Positions 42,443 to 52,599 of a DNA stretch of 64,000 bases are shown piece by piece. Every line of letters starts with the position of its first letter. The first letter of the stretch is position 1. The notes below the pieces were generated by a model. The model had not been told where the DNA came from and ran no database searches. It was given only the letters and a program-made list of their open reading frames with translations. The stretch is from Acinetobacter sp. A2 (lineage in GTDB: Bacteria > Pseudomonadota > Gammaproteobacteria > Pseudomonadales > Moraxellaceae), in assembly GCF_012371325.1 (NCBI RefSeq), contig NZ_JAAZQX010000012.1:1-64000 (forward strand), in the 5' to 3' direction. Both the position numbers and the translations under genes were made by a program.

Positions 42443-44479
42443 ATGCAAAAGAAAACTGAACAGACGACCGATAGTCTGAACAAAGTTGTCTTTTTTCTTT
42501 CGGCAACACTCATCCTGCTGTTTTCGCTGGTTACGATTTTATTTAATGACCAGGCGAATCAGCTCATTACCCAAATCTTGAACTGGGTCAGCCGGACCTT
42601 TAGCTGGTATTACCTGCTGGCGGCCACCTTATATCTGGTCTTTGTACTGTTTATTGCCCTGTCGCGTTATGGCGATATCAAATTAGGTCCCAAACATTCC
42701 AAGCCGGAATTTAGCCTGCTGAGCTGGTCGGCAATGCTGTTCTCGGCCGGAATCGGGATTGACCTGATGTTCTTCTCGGTGGCCGAACCGCTGTCTCACT
42801 ATATGAATCCGCCTGTCGGCGAAGGTCAGACTTTTGAGGCTGCGCGCCAGTCAATGGTCTGGACCCTGTTCCACTATGGATTAACTGGCTGGAGCATGTA
42901 TGCCTTGGTTGGCGTGGCTTTGGGTTATTTTAGTTATCGTTATAACCTGCCGCTAACCATCCGCTCGGCGCTTTATCCGATTTTTGGCAAGCGTGTTAAT
43001 GGCTGGATTGGACATAGTGTTGATACCGCGGCCGTTTTGGGCACCATTTTTGGTATTGCCACCACCTGCGGGATTGGTGTGGTTCAGCTCAACTACGGCC
43101 TGCATGTACTGTTTGATGTGCCAGAAAACCTGCTGATCCAGTCGGCGCTGATTGCCGTTGCAGTCATTATTACTATTATTTCCGTGACTGCGGGTGTCAA
43201 TAAAGGTATTCGGGTTCTGTCTGAAATTAATATCTATGTATCAATCGGGTTGCTGCTCTTTATTCTCTTTATGGGAAATACAGAGTTTTTATTAGCGGCT
43301 CTAATTCAGAATTTTGGTGATTATCTCAGTCAGTTCCCGAAACTCTCTTTAAGCAGTTTTCCTTTTGAGCAGCCTAAAGAATGGATGAACAGCTGGACCC
43401 TGTTTTTCTGGGCCTGGTGGATTGCCTGGTCGCCATTTGTCGGCCTGTTCCTGGCGCGAATTTCCCGTGGCCGAACCATCCGTGAATTTGTGGCCGGTAC
43501 CTTAATTATTCCCCTGCTGTTTACCCTGACCTGGCTGTCAATTTTTGGAAATAGCGCCCTGCACAGCGTAATTTTTGATGGCAATACCCAGCTGGCCACC
43601 ACCGTATTGGCCAATCCGGCACATGGTTTCTATGACCTGCTTGCCCAATATCCGTGGTTCCCATTTCTGGCCGGCGTCGCTACCATTACCGGTTTGCTGT
43701 TTTATGTGACTTCTGCCGATTCAGGCGCACTGGTACTGGGGAATTTCACCACCAAATTTACCAATATTGAACATGATTCGCCGCGCTGGTTAAATGTCTT
43801 CTGGGCACTGGCGATTGGTTTACTGACTTTGGCCATGCTGATGGCCAATGGCGTGACTGCACTGCAAAACACCACCATTATTATGGGGCTGCCTTTTAGC
43901 TTTGTGATTTTCTTTGTGATGGCGGGTCTGTACAAGTCATTAAGACTGGAAGATTTCCGTCAGGCCAGTACCAGCATGAATGCGGCACCCGTGGTCGGCA
44001 ATGTCGACATCTTTAACTGGAAAAAACGCCTCAGCCGGGTAATGCTGCATGCCAATTTATCGCAAACCCAGCAAATGCTGGAAGAGGTCTGTAAACCGGC
44101 AATGCAGGCGGTGGCCACAGAATTCATCAACAAAGGCATTCAGGTCGATCTGGCGGAAAAAGCCCTGGATGATGAACCGGAACTGTCACATCTGGATTTA
44201 ACCATTCAGCTGGATGAAGAAGAAAACTTCGTTTACCAGATCTGGCCAATCCGTTATGACACACCCAACTTCAGTTCACGCGGCAAACGCACCAAGAAAT
44301 ACTATTACCGTCTGGAAACCTATCTGTTTGAAGGCTCGCAAGGCAATGATCTGGTGGGTTATAGCAAGGAACAGATCATTAACGACATTCTGGATAAATA
44401 CGAGCGCCATTTGATGTTCTTGCACATCAACCGGATTAGTCCAGGCAAGCGCCCGCTCTTTCCAGCCCCGGATCAATAA
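42443..44479 (+). CDS. betT: BCCT-family choline transporter
   Basis: The start at 42443 (MQKKTEQTTDSLNKV) precedes the first membrane helix directly; the open frame from 42347 would add 32 unlikely residues and run through the promoter region. The 678-residue product has the 12-helix BCCT core, with GIGIDLMFFSVAEPLSHYM, the tryptophan-rich signature WTLFFWAWWIAWSPFVGLFL and ISRGRTIREFVAGTL. A long cytoplasmic C-terminal domain (after about 520), typical of osmoregulated BetT, follows. It imports choline for the divergent betBA enzymes and is probably under BetI control. Confidence 0.93.
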   Translation: MQKKTEQTTDSLNKVVFFLSATLILLFSLVTILFNDQANQLITQILNWVSRTFSWYYLLAATLYLVFVLFIALSRYGDIKLGPKHSKPEFSLLSWSAMLFSAGIGIDLMFFSVAEPLSHYMNPPVGEGQTFEAARQSMVWTLFHYGLTGWSMYALVGVALGYFSYRYNLPLTIRSALYPIFGKRVNGWIGHSVDTAAVLGTIFGIATTCGIGVVQLNYGLHVLFDVPENLLIQSALIAVAVIITIISVTAGVNKGIRVLSEINIYVSIGLLLFILFMGNTEFLLAALIQNFGDYLSQFPKLSLSSFPFEQPKEWMNSWTLFFWAWWIAWSPFVGLFLARISRGRTIREFVAGTLIIPLLFTLTWLSIFGNSALHSVIFDGNTQLATTVLANPAHGFYDLLAQYPWFPFLAGVATITGLLFYVTSADSGALVLGNFTTKFTNIEHDSPRWLNVFWALAIGLLTLAMLMANGVTALQNTTIIMGLPFSFVIFFVMAGLYKSLRLEDFRQASTSMNAAPVVGNVDIFNWKKRLSRVMLHANLSQTQQMLEEVCKPAMQAVATEFINKGIQVDLAEKALDDEPELSHLDLTIQLDEEENFVYQIWPIRYDTPNFSSRGKRTKKYYYRLETYLFEGSQGNDLVGYSKEQIINDILDKYERHLMFLHINRISPGKRPLFPAPDQ

Positions 44480-44491
44480 GGAATCTGTAGG

Positions 44492-45100
44492 ATGTCTGAA
44501 TCGCTTCACGCCTTTGCACTGTTTTTCTCATTATTAAACCCGTTTTTAATGAGTATTTATATGCTCGGCATTATCCGTAATTCCGAGGCCCGAGTGTTTA
44601 ATCGCGCCCTGATTCAGGGCAGTTTAATCAGCTTTGTGGTGTTTATTATTTTCGCCAAAACCGGTGAAGCCTTTTTTCATGATGTCCTGCATGTCCGTTT
44701 TGAATCTTTCCAGATTTTTGGCGGGATTATTTTTCTGGTGATTGGTTATCGCTATGTGTTTGAAGGCGCCGATACCATTGGGGTGATGCGCGGTGCGCCA
44801 CATCATTTGGCCGGCACCATTGCCATGCCGTTTATGATTGGCCCGGGAACCATCAGCGCCGCGGTCATTACCGGAATTCAGCTAAGCCTGTGGCAACTGG
44901 TGCTGGTGATTTTTGTGACGCTATTTCTGACCTGTAGCCTGCTTATTTTAATGAAATATGCGCATGATCATTTGCAGCATAAACATTCCAATTATATTGA
45001 TTTGTATGTCGATATTGTCGGGCGTCTGGCTGCCTTGCTGATTGGGACCATTGCCATTGATATGATTGTGACCGGTGTCAGCGGAATTATGCAGAGCTAA
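44492..45100 (+). CDS. MarC-family integral membrane protein
   Basis: This 202-residue protein has six predicted membrane helices with the MarC-type duplicated pattern: FFSLLNPFLMSIYMLGI in the first helix and IAMPFMIGPGTISAAVITG in the fourth. Members are putative transporters of uncertain substrate, and the antibiotic-resistance link of the name is not supported. It starts 12 bases after the betT stop, so it is probably co-transcribed with betT. It ends before a strong terminator. Confidence 0.85.
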   Translation: MSESLHAFALFFSLLNPFLMSIYMLGIIRNSEARVFNRALIQGSLISFVVFIIFAKTGEAFFHDVLHVRFESFQIFGGIIFLVIGYRYVFEGADTIGVMRGAPHHLAGTIAMPFMIGPGTISAAVITGIQLSLWQLVLVIFVTLFLTCSLLILMKYAHDHLQHKHSNYIDLYVDIVGRLAALLIGTIAIDMIVTGVSGIMQS

Positions 45101-45125
45101 ACGTCCATTTTAGATGCTCTAAACC

Positions 45126-45158
45126 AAAACCCTCTTTCAATTTGAAAGAGGGTTTTTT
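45126..45158. terminator. Bidirectional terminator between marC and the valine operon
   Basis: The stem AAAACCCTCTTTC with GAAAGAGGGTTTT (45126-45138 and 45144-45156) has a 5-base loop and a T-run on the + strand, with an A-run on the other side. It serves the convergent marC and 3-hydroxyisobutyryl-CoA hydrolase genes. Confidence 0.88.
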
Positions 45159-45182
45159 ATTGATATTTGAATGTTTAGCTGT

Positions 45183-46244
45183 TTAAGAAATCTGCTCCAG
45201 CGGCTGCGTATTCCAGACCGGCCACAAAGTTTCCAGCACTTTTTCAAAAGCAGTATTGTCAGTTTGCCATTGCGGATTTTTATCTTTATCGACAATTAAA
45301 GCGCGTACACCTTCAATAAAATCACCTTGCTGCATCCAGACATCCTGTAAATTGCGTTCCAGCTGCATTGACTTTTCCAGCGACAAGTTTTGCCCGACCT
45401 GTTGCAGCTTTAAGCTGACCTGTTTGGCCATTACTGGACGCTGCTGCAAAATAGCCAGCATTTTCTGCGCCCATTCCTGATCTGGACCGGTACCTGCCTG
45501 AGCCAGACTGTGTTCAATATCATCCAGCGTTGCATAAGAGAAATGGGCATTGATCTGCTCGATACGCTTTTGCAATTCACTTTCTGCCGGATGGGTAATA
45601 AAGCTGCTGATGATTTTGCGGATTTCAATCGGGTTGAGTAGCGGCGCTGCAATTAACGCTGCTTCTAATTCAGCAAAGCGCGCACTCGGCACATGATAGT
45701 CAATTAAATCTAAATACAAGGCATCGCTGCTGCTGATCTGTTCACCGGTCAGCGCCATATATACACCAACATCATCTAGCCGTGACAGGAAATGGGTGGC
45801 ACCGACATCGGGGAAAAAGCCAATTGCAGTTTCCGGCATGGCAAAGCGGGATTTTTCACTGCTGATCTTGATATGACAGGCTTGCGCCAGACCAAAACCG
45901 CCGCCCAGCACATAGCCATCCAGCATCACCATAACGGTTTTTGGAAAATTGCGGATGTTGCTTAACATGCGATATTCAGTGGCAAAAAAATCCTGATATT
46001 GGGTATTGCCGGCCTGATAACTGTCATACAGATAACGGATATCACCGCCCGCGCAAAAGGCTTTCGGACTGTTGGAATTGATCAGGATGGCCTGTACCGC
46101 AGCATCCTCACGCCATTGCTCCAGTTGTGCCTGAATACCCTGAATCATCGGTAAGGTTAAAGCATTTAAGTGGCTGGTCCGGTCCAGGCTAATCATGCCC
46201 AGACCACCCTGCACACAAATGGCTAAATTATTGTCCGTACTCAT
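45183..46244 (-). CDS. 3-hydroxyisobutyryl-CoA hydrolase (enoyl-CoA hydratase/isomerase family)
   Basis: This 353-residue crotonase-fold protein is longer than true enoyl-CoA hydratases (about 260), as expected for the HIBYL-CoA hydrolase group. Characteristic segments are FCAGGDIRYLYDSYQ (oxyanion hole), VMVMLDGYVLGGGFGL and FAMPETAIGFFPDVGATHFL with the catalytic Glu. It frees 3-hydroxyisobutyrate from its CoA ester in valine breakdown, giving the substrate of MmsB in the same operon. It is the last gene of the run, 21 bases after the enoyl-CoA hydratase. Confidence 0.9.
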   Translation of the reverse strand: MSTDNNLAICVQGGLGMISLDRTSHLNALTLPMIQGIQAQLEQWREDAAVQAILINSNSPKAFCAGGDIRYLYDSYQAGNTQYQDFFATEYRMLSNIRNFPKTVMVMLDGYVLGGGFGLAQACHIKISSEKSRFAMPETAIGFFPDVGATHFLSRLDDVGVYMALTGEQISSSDALYLDLIDYHVPSARFAELEAALIAAPLLNPIEIRKIISSFITHPAESELQKRIEQINAHFSYATLDDIEHSLAQAGTGPDQEWAQKMLAILQQRPVMAKQVSLKLQQVGQNLSLEKSMQLERNLQDVWMQQGDFIEGVRALIVDKDKNPQWQTDNTAFEKVLETLWPVWNTQPLEQIS

Positions 46245-46265
46245 TTATTTTTCCTATTATGATTT

Positions 46266-47039
46266 TTATTGATGGCTAAATTGGGCCGGGCGTTTTTCGA
46301 CAAAGGCCTGCATACCTTCTTTCTGGTCCTGACCGGCAAAAATGGAATGGAAAATACGTCGCTCAAAACGCAAGCCTTCGGCCAGACTGACTTCAAAAGC
46401 ACGGTTGATGGATTCTTTAATCATCATCACTGCTGGCAGGGATTTTTCGGCAATTTTTTCTGCGGCTTGCAGAGTTTGCTCTAACAATTCCTCTTTGGCA
46501 AACACCCGTGCCACCAGTCCACTTTGTTCAGCTTCCTGCGCGCCCATCTGGCGGGCCGTCAGACACATTTCCATGGCTTTGGCCTTACCAATTGCCAGGG
46601 TTAAACGCTGGGTACCGCCAATGCCCGGCAATACACCCAAAGTCACTTCAGGCAGGCCAAATTTGGCATTATCAGCACAGTAAATAAAGTCACACATGAG
46701 CGCCAGTTCGCAGCCACCGCCCAAGGCATAGCCACTGACTGCGGCAATTAACGGTTTACGGCGCTGGGCGATGCGGTCGGCCAGACTGAAAAAATCATCC
46801 AGATAAATTTGTGGAAATGTGAGATCTGCCATTTCTTTAATATCGGCGCCGGCAGCAAAGGCTTTTTCTGAACCGGTAATCACGATACAGCCAATATCCG
46901 GGTCTTTTTCCAGCCGGTCCAGCGCCTGATTGACTTCGGCAATCAGCTGATGGTTCAGGGCATTTAAAGCTTTCGGGCGGTTTAAGGTTATCAGTCCAAC
47001 CCCGTTACGCTGTTCAAGTAAAATTGTTTCCCATTGCAT
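46266..47039 (-). CDS. Enoyl-CoA hydratase (methacrylyl-CoA hydratase role)
   Basis: This 257-residue crotonase has [20 protein letters not shown] and [16 protein letters not shown] for the oxyanion hole, and [19 protein letters not shown] with the two catalytic Glu positions. The ATG at 47039 is chosen because GGGAG lies 8 bases before it; the frame also opens at an upstream TTG. In this operon it would hydrate methacrylyl-CoA to 3-hydroxyisobutyryl-CoA, between the acyl-CoA dehydrogenase and the hydrolase. Substrate specificity is inferred from context. Confidence 0.9.
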   Translation of the reverse strand: MQWETILLEQRNGVGLITLNRPKALNALNHQLIAEVNQALDRLEKDPDIGCIVITGSEKAFAAGADIKEMADLTFPQIYLDDFFSLADRIAQRRKPLIAAVSGYALGGGCELALMCDFIYCADNAKFGLPEVTLGVLPGIGGTQRLTLAIGKAKAMEMCLTARQMGAQEAEQSGLVARVFAKEELLEQTLQAAEKIAEKSLPAVMMIKESINRAFEVSLAEGLRFERRIFHSIFAGQDQKEGMQAFVEKRPAQFSHQ

Positions 47040-47058
47040 GATCAATCTCCCTGTTCAA

Positions 47059-48186
47059 TTATAAACTACGTGCAATCACCAGACGCTGAATGTCGCTGGT
47101 GCCTTCATAAATCTGGCAAATACGCGCATCCCGATAAATACGCTCGATTGGAAAATCTTTTAAATAGCCATAGCCGCCAAAAATCTGTAAGGCTTTGGAA
47201 CAAACCCGTTCTGCCATTTCTGAGGCAAACAGTTTGGCCATGGAGGCTTCAGTTAAACAGCTTTCACCAGCTTCTTTTTTACGGGCCGCGAAATGCACCA
47301 GCTGCCGTGCTGCTTCAATTTCGGTGGCCATGCTGGCCAGCCGGAAAGAAATGGCCTGCTGTTCAAAAATCGGTTTGCCAAAGGCCACACGCTCATGCGC
47401 ATAGCGGCTGGCTTCTTCTAAAGCGGCGCGCGCCAGACCTACCGCCTGTGCGGCAATGCCTATGCGGCCGCCTTCCAGATTGGCCAGGGCAATTTTTAGG
47501 CCTTCACCTTCGGCGCCCAGCCTTAAACTTTCATGAATGCGTACATCGGTTAAGGCAATCTGACAGGTATCAGAAGCATGTAAGCCCAGTTTATTTTCCA
47601 CCCGGATGACCTCATAACCGGGCGTATCACGTGGCACTAAAAAGGCGCTCATACCTTTTTTGCCCGCATTTGGATCAGTTACGGCAAACACAATAATCAT
47701 GCCGGCATTGTTGCCCGAGGTAATAAACTGTTTGGCACCATTAATAATATAATGATCGCCATCTTTAACTGCGCGGGTTTTAATAGCAGCAGCATCCGAG
47801 CCGGTATGTGGTTCGGTTAAGGCAAAAGCGCCAATCATTTGACCTTGAGCCAGTGGCTTTAAATATTGCTGCTTTTGCTGCTCGGTGCCGAATTTGAGAA
47901 TGGGCACACAGCCAACTGAGTTATGCACGCTCATAATGGCCGATGTCGCACCATCGGCTGCGGCAACTTCTTCTAGGGCTAGCACATAGGCCAGCGTTCC
48001 CGTGCCTGAACCGCCCCATTCTTCCGGAATCAGCATTCCCATAAAGCCCAGTTCACCCATTTGGGCCAAAGCCTCTTTCGGGAAAATGCCTTTTTCATCC
48101 CATTCGCCAGCATTCGGTTTAATCTGCTCCTGGGCAAAACTTTTGGCCATGTCCTGAATCAGCTGTTGTTCTTCCGTAAATTGCAT
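47059..48186 (-). CDS. Acyl-CoA dehydrogenase (probable isobutyryl-CoA dehydrogenase)
   Basis: This 375-residue FAD enzyme has the classical signatures [18 protein letters not shown] (FAD/substrate loop), [18 protein letters not shown], and [20 protein letters not shown] followed by [18 protein letters not shown], with the catalytic Glu in YEGTS. GGGAAG precedes the ATG. Within the mms operon the natural substrate is isobutyryl-CoA from valine, converted to methacrylyl-CoA; a general short/branched-chain enzyme is the alternative. Confidence 0.92.
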   Translation of the reverse strand: MQFTEEQQLIQDMAKSFAQEQIKPNAGEWDEKGIFPKEALAQMGELGFMGMLIPEEWGGSGTGTLAYVLALEEVAAADGATSAIMSVHNSVGCVPILKFGTEQQKQQYLKPLAQGQMIGAFALTEPHTGSDAAAIKTRAVKDGDHYIINGAKQFITSGNNAGMIIVFAVTDPNAGKKGMSAFLVPRDTPGYEVIRVENKLGLHASDTCQIALTDVRIHESLRLGAEGEGLKIALANLEGGRIGIAAQAVGLARAALEEASRYAHERVAFGKPIFEQQAISFRLASMATEIEAARQLVHFAARKKEAGESCLTEASMAKLFASEMAERVCSKALQIFGGYGYLKDFPIERIYRDARICQIYEGTSDIQRLVIARSL

Positions 48187-48255
48187 ACCTGCTTCCCTTA
48201 ATCTTCTTATTGAGATGTCTTTCTTGATCTGTTGGCGTTTTCGTTTTTTACCGTT

Positions 48256-49908
48256 TTATGCAGTTTTGGCCTGCTGTAATTTGCTGATTTCCTGATTACG
48301 CAGTAAAAAGCGCTGAATTTTGCCACTTGGGGTTTTCGGCAGTTCAGTCACAAATTCAATCAGGCGTGGATAGGCATGTGCAGACAGACGTTTTTTGACA
48401 AACTGTCCCAGTTCTTCTTCAAGTTGTTGCGTGGCTTGTACCTGCTGGGCCAGCACCACAAAGGCTTTAATTACTTCGGTACGCTCCGGATCCGGTACAC
48501 CAATCACGGCGGCTTCAATCACCGCATCATGTTCCAGCAAGGCGCTTTCCACATCAAATGGGCCAACCCGATAGCCTGACGTTGTAATGACATCATCACT
48601 ACGTCCGACAAAGCTCATGCTGCCATCGGCGTGAATTTCGGCGGTATCGCCAGTTAAGTAATAATCTCCAACAAATGGTGATTTACGGCTTTCTTCATAA
48701 CCGCCAAACCACATCATTGGTGATTGACGGATATCAATCGCCAGAATGCCCGCAGTATCTGCTGCTAAGGCCTGACCCTGCTCATCAACCACGGCAATGG
48801 TATAGCCCGGGCTGGCAAAGCCGGCTGAACCTGAACGCACCGGATGCTCCAAGGCATGATGATTACACACCACCATCCCCACTTCGGTCTGGCCATAATG
48901 GTCGTAAATGGGCACATCCAGTACCTGTTCAAACCAGCGGATTACTTCTGGATTTAATGGTTCGCCGGCACTGCTGACCACGCGTAATTTGCCACGTAGC
49001 TGTGCCATCTGTGCCTGATCGGCAGCCATCATCATCCGGTACGCCGTCGGGGCACCGGCCAGATTGGTGATGCCATATTGCTGAACAATTTCGCAGACAC
49101 TTTCGGCATTAAAACCACCTTCATAAAACAGGGTCGAATGCCCCAGTAGCAATGGCCCGGTAATGGCATAGTACAGACCATACGCCCAGCCCGGATCTGC
49201 AATATTCCAGAACGCATCTTCCGGTTGCAGGCCAATGGCATTTTGCATATAGCCGCCAAATGCAATCAGGGCTTTTAGTGGCACTTTCAGCGGTTTGGCC
49301 GGCCCGGTGGTGCCCGAAGTAAACATCAATAAAAATGGATCATCAATCGTCAGCATTTCCAGTTCACAGTGCTCGTCCTGACCCTTCAATACGCTCCAGA
49401 AACTGAAATCTTGCGGATAGGCATCGGCCTGGCGCTCTGCATGCACGGTCACAATGTCTGGACAGTTCGCAATATCCACCAATTTATCGCGATTGGCCAA
49501 ATCGGTGACCACCAGCTTGCTTTGAGCCAGCTGAATACGGTGTTCAATGGCTTTGGGTCCAAAGGCGGTAAATAGCGGCTGATACACTGCCCCAATCCGC
49601 CAGGTGGCCAAAATAGTAATGATCAGTTCCGGAGTGCGTGGCAATAAGCCAGAAACGCGGTCACCTTTTTGCACACCCTGCGCTTTTAAAAAGCTGGCAA
49701 ACTGGCTGGCATATTTTTTTAGCTCGGCAAAGCTGTACTGCTCTTTGCGGCCATCTTTACCATGCCAGTACAAGGCAATCGCATCTGAACCGGCGTGGCG
49801 GTCGCAGCATTCAAAACAGGCATTAAGTGCCTGCATGGTGCCAGACAGATACTGGCGTGCAACCGTATTGAGATCAAATTCCTGAACCGTTTTTTGATAA
49901 TTTAACAT
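48256..49908 (-). CDS. AMP-dependent acyl-CoA synthetase
   Basis: This 550-residue ANL-superfamily ligase has the P-loop LLMFTSGTTGPAKPLKVP, A5 motif YDHYGQTEVGM, A7 YLTGDTAEIHADG, hinge FVGRSDDVITTSGYRV and A10 PKTPSGKIQRFLLR with the catalytic Lys. It is of the acetate/propionate/medium-chain type (acs-like). In the operon it lies between mmsB and the acyl-CoA dehydrogenase, so isobutyrate or another branched short-chain acid is a likely substrate, allowing entry of free acids into the same route. The exact substrate is inference. Confidence 0.9.
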   Translation of the reverse strand: MLNYQKTVQEFDLNTVARQYLSGTMQALNACFECCDRHAGSDAIALYWHGKDGRKEQYSFAELKKYASQFASFLKAQGVQKGDRVSGLLPRTPELIITILATWRIGAVYQPLFTAFGPKAIEHRIQLAQSKLVVTDLANRDKLVDIANCPDIVTVHAERQADAYPQDFSFWSVLKGQDEHCELEMLTIDDPFLLMFTSGTTGPAKPLKVPLKALIAFGGYMQNAIGLQPEDAFWNIADPGWAYGLYYAITGPLLLGHSTLFYEGGFNAESVCEIVQQYGITNLAGAPTAYRMMMAADQAQMAQLRGKLRVVSSAGEPLNPEVIRWFEQVLDVPIYDHYGQTEVGMVVCNHHALEHPVRSGSAGFASPGYTIAVVDEQGQALAADTAGILAIDIRQSPMMWFGGYEESRKSPFVGDYYLTGDTAEIHADGSMSFVGRSDDVITTSGYRVGPFDVESALLEHDAVIEAAVIGVPDPERTEVIKAFVVLAQQVQATQQLEEELGQFVKKRLSAHAYPRLIEFVTELPKTPSGKIQRFLLRNQEISKLQQAKTA

Positions 49909-49991
49909 ATGTACCTCAGCCTGAATTTATCGTTATTACTGACAAGGTGTATGGATGTAGCCTGTCCCTGCTCCATCATGTTGCTATTTTT

Positions 49992-50888
49992 TTACGCTGT
50001 TGGCGCGGTATAATGATGCATGATGCTGGAGAAATCCAGATGTGCATGACCTTCCTGACACAACTGCTGATACAGCTGTTGCACCAGACTGCCCAGAACA
50101 ATCGGATGCTCGGCCTGATGTGCAGCATCAACCGCCAGCCCTAAATCTTTCAGCATCAGTTGTGCGGCAAAACCATCGGTATAACCACGAGATGCTGGCG
50201 CATTGGCACAGATATCTGGCCACGGATTATAGACTTCAGAACTCCAGCAGCGCCCAGATGAGCTGTTAATGACTCCGGCCAGCGCTTGCGGATCAATCCC
50301 GAGTTTTACTCCCAGTGCCATGCCTTCGGCGACCGCCGTCATGGAAATACCCAGAATCAGGTTATTACAGATTTTTGCCACCTGCCCGGTGCCAATAGCA
50401 CCACAATGCACCAGATTTTTCCCCATCGCACTCAGTACCGGCTTCACTGCTTCAAATGTGGCGGCATCGCCCCCAACCATAAAGGTCAAGGTGCCTTCTT
50501 TGGCGCCTAAGGTTCCACCAGACACCGGTGCATCACAGACCTGAATCTGTCGAGCCTGTGCGGCTGCGGCCACGTCCTGAATGGTTTTCGGGTCAATGGT
50601 GCTGCTGTCGATACATAAACTGCCAGCCGGCAGCACGTTTAAAATACCCTGTTCACCCAGATACACCGTGCGTACATGCTGGGCCGCAGGTAGCATGGTC
50701 ACCACCACATTGGCCTGTTGGGCTGCATCTCGCGGACTCTGGCAAACCACGCCACCGGCCTGGGCAAAATGTTCTAAAGCGATCTCGCTCAAGTCATAGC
50801 CAAACACTTGATGGCCGGCTTTGAGTAAGTTCTGTGCCATGGAGCCGCCCATGTTGCCTAAACCAATAAATGCAATTTTCATGGTCAT
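49992..50888 (-). CDS. mmsB: 3-hydroxyisobutyrate dehydrogenase
   Basis: This 298-residue member of the beta-hydroxyacid dehydrogenase family has the NAD-binding start IAFIGLGNMGGSMAQNLLKA, substrate motif CDAPVSGGTLGAKEGTLTFM and catalytic Lys in GTGQVAKICNNLILGI. It oxidises 3-hydroxyisobutyrate to methylmalonate semialdehyde, which MmsA then handles. GGAG precedes the ATG closely. Only 5 bases separate it from the mmsA stop, so the two are tightly coupled. Confidence 0.94.
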   Translation of the reverse strand: MTMKIAFIGLGNMGGSMAQNLLKAGHQVFGYDLSEIALEHFAQAGGVVCQSPRDAAQQANVVVTMLPAAQHVRTVYLGEQGILNVLPAGSLCIDSSTIDPKTIQDVAAAAQARQIQVCDAPVSGGTLGAKEGTLTFMVGGDAATFEAVKPVLSAMGKNLVHCGAIGTGQVAKICNNLILGISMTAVAEGMALGVKLGIDPQALAGVINSSSGRCWSSEVYNPWPDICANAPASRGYTDGFAAQLMLKDLGLAVDAAHQAEHPIVLGSLVQQLYQQLCQEGHAHLDFSSIMHHYTAPTA

Positions 50889-50893
50889 TCTCC

Positions 50894-52423
50894 TTAACGC
50901 AGACTGATGGTGGTATTCACACCGGCGCTTTCCTGATCATCTTCAAACCAGCGGCTGGTGATGGTTTTGGTCTGGGTATAGAACTGCACCGCCTGTTTGC
51001 CATACGGGCCTAAATCACCGAGTTTGGAGCCACGGGAACCGGTAAAACTGAAAAATGGTACCGGTACTGGAATTGGAATATTAATACCGACCTGACCAAT
51101 ATCAATCTGGTTCTGGAAAGTACGTGCGGTACTGCCGCTTTGGGTAAATAAGCCCACGCCATTACCAAACGGATTGGTATTAATCAGCTGAATAGCCTGT
51201 TCTAACGTATCGACATGAATGATGGCCAAGACCGGACCAAAGATTTCTTCCTTATAAATGCGCATCTCGGTCGTGACCTGATTAAAAATGGTCGGACCAA
51301 CAAAATTGCCTTGCTCATAGCCGGCAACCTGCACCTCGCGGCCATCTAGCAGCAGTTCTGCACCCTGCTCGACACCACTGTTAATCAGGTCAATCACACG
51401 GGCTTTGGCACGGGTTGAGATGACCGGTCCGACATCGGTATTCGGTTCATGGCCAGCATTGACCTTTAAGGTTTTGGCTTTATTGACCAGCTCATCGACC
51501 CAATGCTTGCTTTCACCGACCATCACCGCCACAGACAGGGCCATACAGCGCTGACCGGCGGCGCCAAAGGCTGCACCAACCAAGGCATTTAAGGTCTGTT
51601 CTTTATCGGCATCCGGCATTACCACCACATGGTTTTTGGCGCCCATCATTGACTGTACCCGTTTGCCATGCTGGCCTGCCAGGTTATAGACATGGGTACC
51701 CACCGCCGTAGAACCGACAAAGGAAATGGCCTTGATATCAGAATGCGTACACAGCAGATCGACCACTTCTTTACCGCCATGCACCACATTCAGCACTCCG
51801 GCAGGAACACCGGCCTGCATCGCCAGCTCGACCAGCATCATGGTTGATAGCGGATCCTGCTCCGACGGCTTTAAGACAAAAGTATTGCCGCAGACAATGG
51901 CCATTGGGAACATCCACAACGGAATCATCGCAGGGAAATTAAACGGGGTAATTCCGGCACAGACACCTAAGGGTTGCTGCATGGTATAGGTATCCACCCC
52001 GCGCGCCACGCCTTCAATATACTCACCCATTTGCAGCGAACCGACCGAGCAGGCATGTTCCACCACTTCCAGGCCACGCTGAATATCACCTTCGGCATCT
52101 GCTAATGTTTTGCCCTGTTCAGCGGTCAGGACTTGTGCAATACTTTTTAAGTTTTGACGGATCAGCTCCTGCAGTTTCAGCATAATCCGCATACGGGCCT
52201 GAATAGGTGTTTCACGCCAGCTGGCAAAAGCCTGTTGGGCTGCGGCAATGGCGGCATTGACTTCTTCTGCAGTGGCAAACGGCACCTGACCCAGAACCTC
52301 CTGGGTAGCAGGATTGACAATATCTTGCCAATGACTGGTTCTGGAGTCGATAAATTCACCATTAATCAGCAGTTTTGCCGTGGTGAGGCCGGTATTCGAA
52401 TGGGGATGATGAATCGCGTTCAT
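50894..52423 (-). CDS. mmsA: Methylmalonate-semialdehyde dehydrogenase (acylating)
   Basis: This 509-residue CoA-dependent aldehyde dehydrogenase has catalytic Cys in FGAAGQRCMALSVAVMVG and cofactor segments GVCAGITPFNFPAMIPLWMF and ISFVGSTAVGTHVY. Tell-tale MmsA features are MMGAKNHVVVMPDAD in place of the ELGGK motif of ordinary enzymes (no general-base Glu) and the FFSFTGSRGSKLGDLGPYGK end. It converts methylmalonate semialdehyde to propionyl-CoA. It heads the operon and is divergent from a LysR-type gene with a symmetric operator between. Confidence 0.95.
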   Translation of the reverse strand: MNAIHHPHSNTGLTTAKLLINGEFIDSRTSHWQDIVNPATQEVLGQVPFATAEEVNAAIAAAQQAFASWRETPIQARMRIMLKLQELIRQNLKSIAQVLTAEQGKTLADAEGDIQRGLEVVEHACSVGSLQMGEYIEGVARGVDTYTMQQPLGVCAGITPFNFPAMIPLWMFPMAIVCGNTFVLKPSEQDPLSTMMLVELAMQAGVPAGVLNVVHGGKEVVDLLCTHSDIKAISFVGSTAVGTHVYNLAGQHGKRVQSMMGAKNHVVVMPDADKEQTLNALVGAAFGAAGQRCMALSVAVMVGESKHWVDELVNKAKTLKVNAGHEPNTDVGPVISTRAKARVIDLINSGVEQGAELLLDGREVQVAGYEQGNFVGPTIFNQVTTEMRIYKEEIFGPVLAIIHVDTLEQAIQLINTNPFGNGVGLFTQSGSTARTFQNQIDIGQVGINIPIPVPVPFFSFTGSRGSKLGDLGPYGKQAVQFYTQTKTITSRWFEDDQESAGVNTTISLR

Positions 52424-52556
52424 GGTCGCTCCGTGCTGGTTTGTTATTGTCGTTTTATCTGCCTTTACTGGCTGTTTTTAACGTATTATTTTTACGCTGT
52501 TTCAGCAGACTAACAAAGAACACTTTTGGCACCAATAGAGATTGGCGCACGACGAT

Positions 52557-52572
52557 TGTGCAAATTTGCACA
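52557..52572. promoter_or_regulatory. Palindromic operator in the mmsA/lysR divergent region
   Basis: TGTGCAAATTTGCACA is a perfect 16-base palindrome, 27 bases before the LysR-type start and about 133 bases from mmsA. A second symmetric pair, CCAAT-AGAG-ATTGG, lies just upstream at about 52532-52545. LysR regulators commonly bind such a site next to their own start; binding by this regulator is inference. Confidence 0.65.
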
Positions 52573-52599
52573 GAGATTTAACAGGATGTTAAACATAAA

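Noticed and set aside
47034..47609. 191-codon + strand frame opposite the acyl-CoA dehydrogenase gene
   Set aside because: It is fully covered by a well-supported acyl-CoA dehydrogenase on the other strand, and its translation has no family features.
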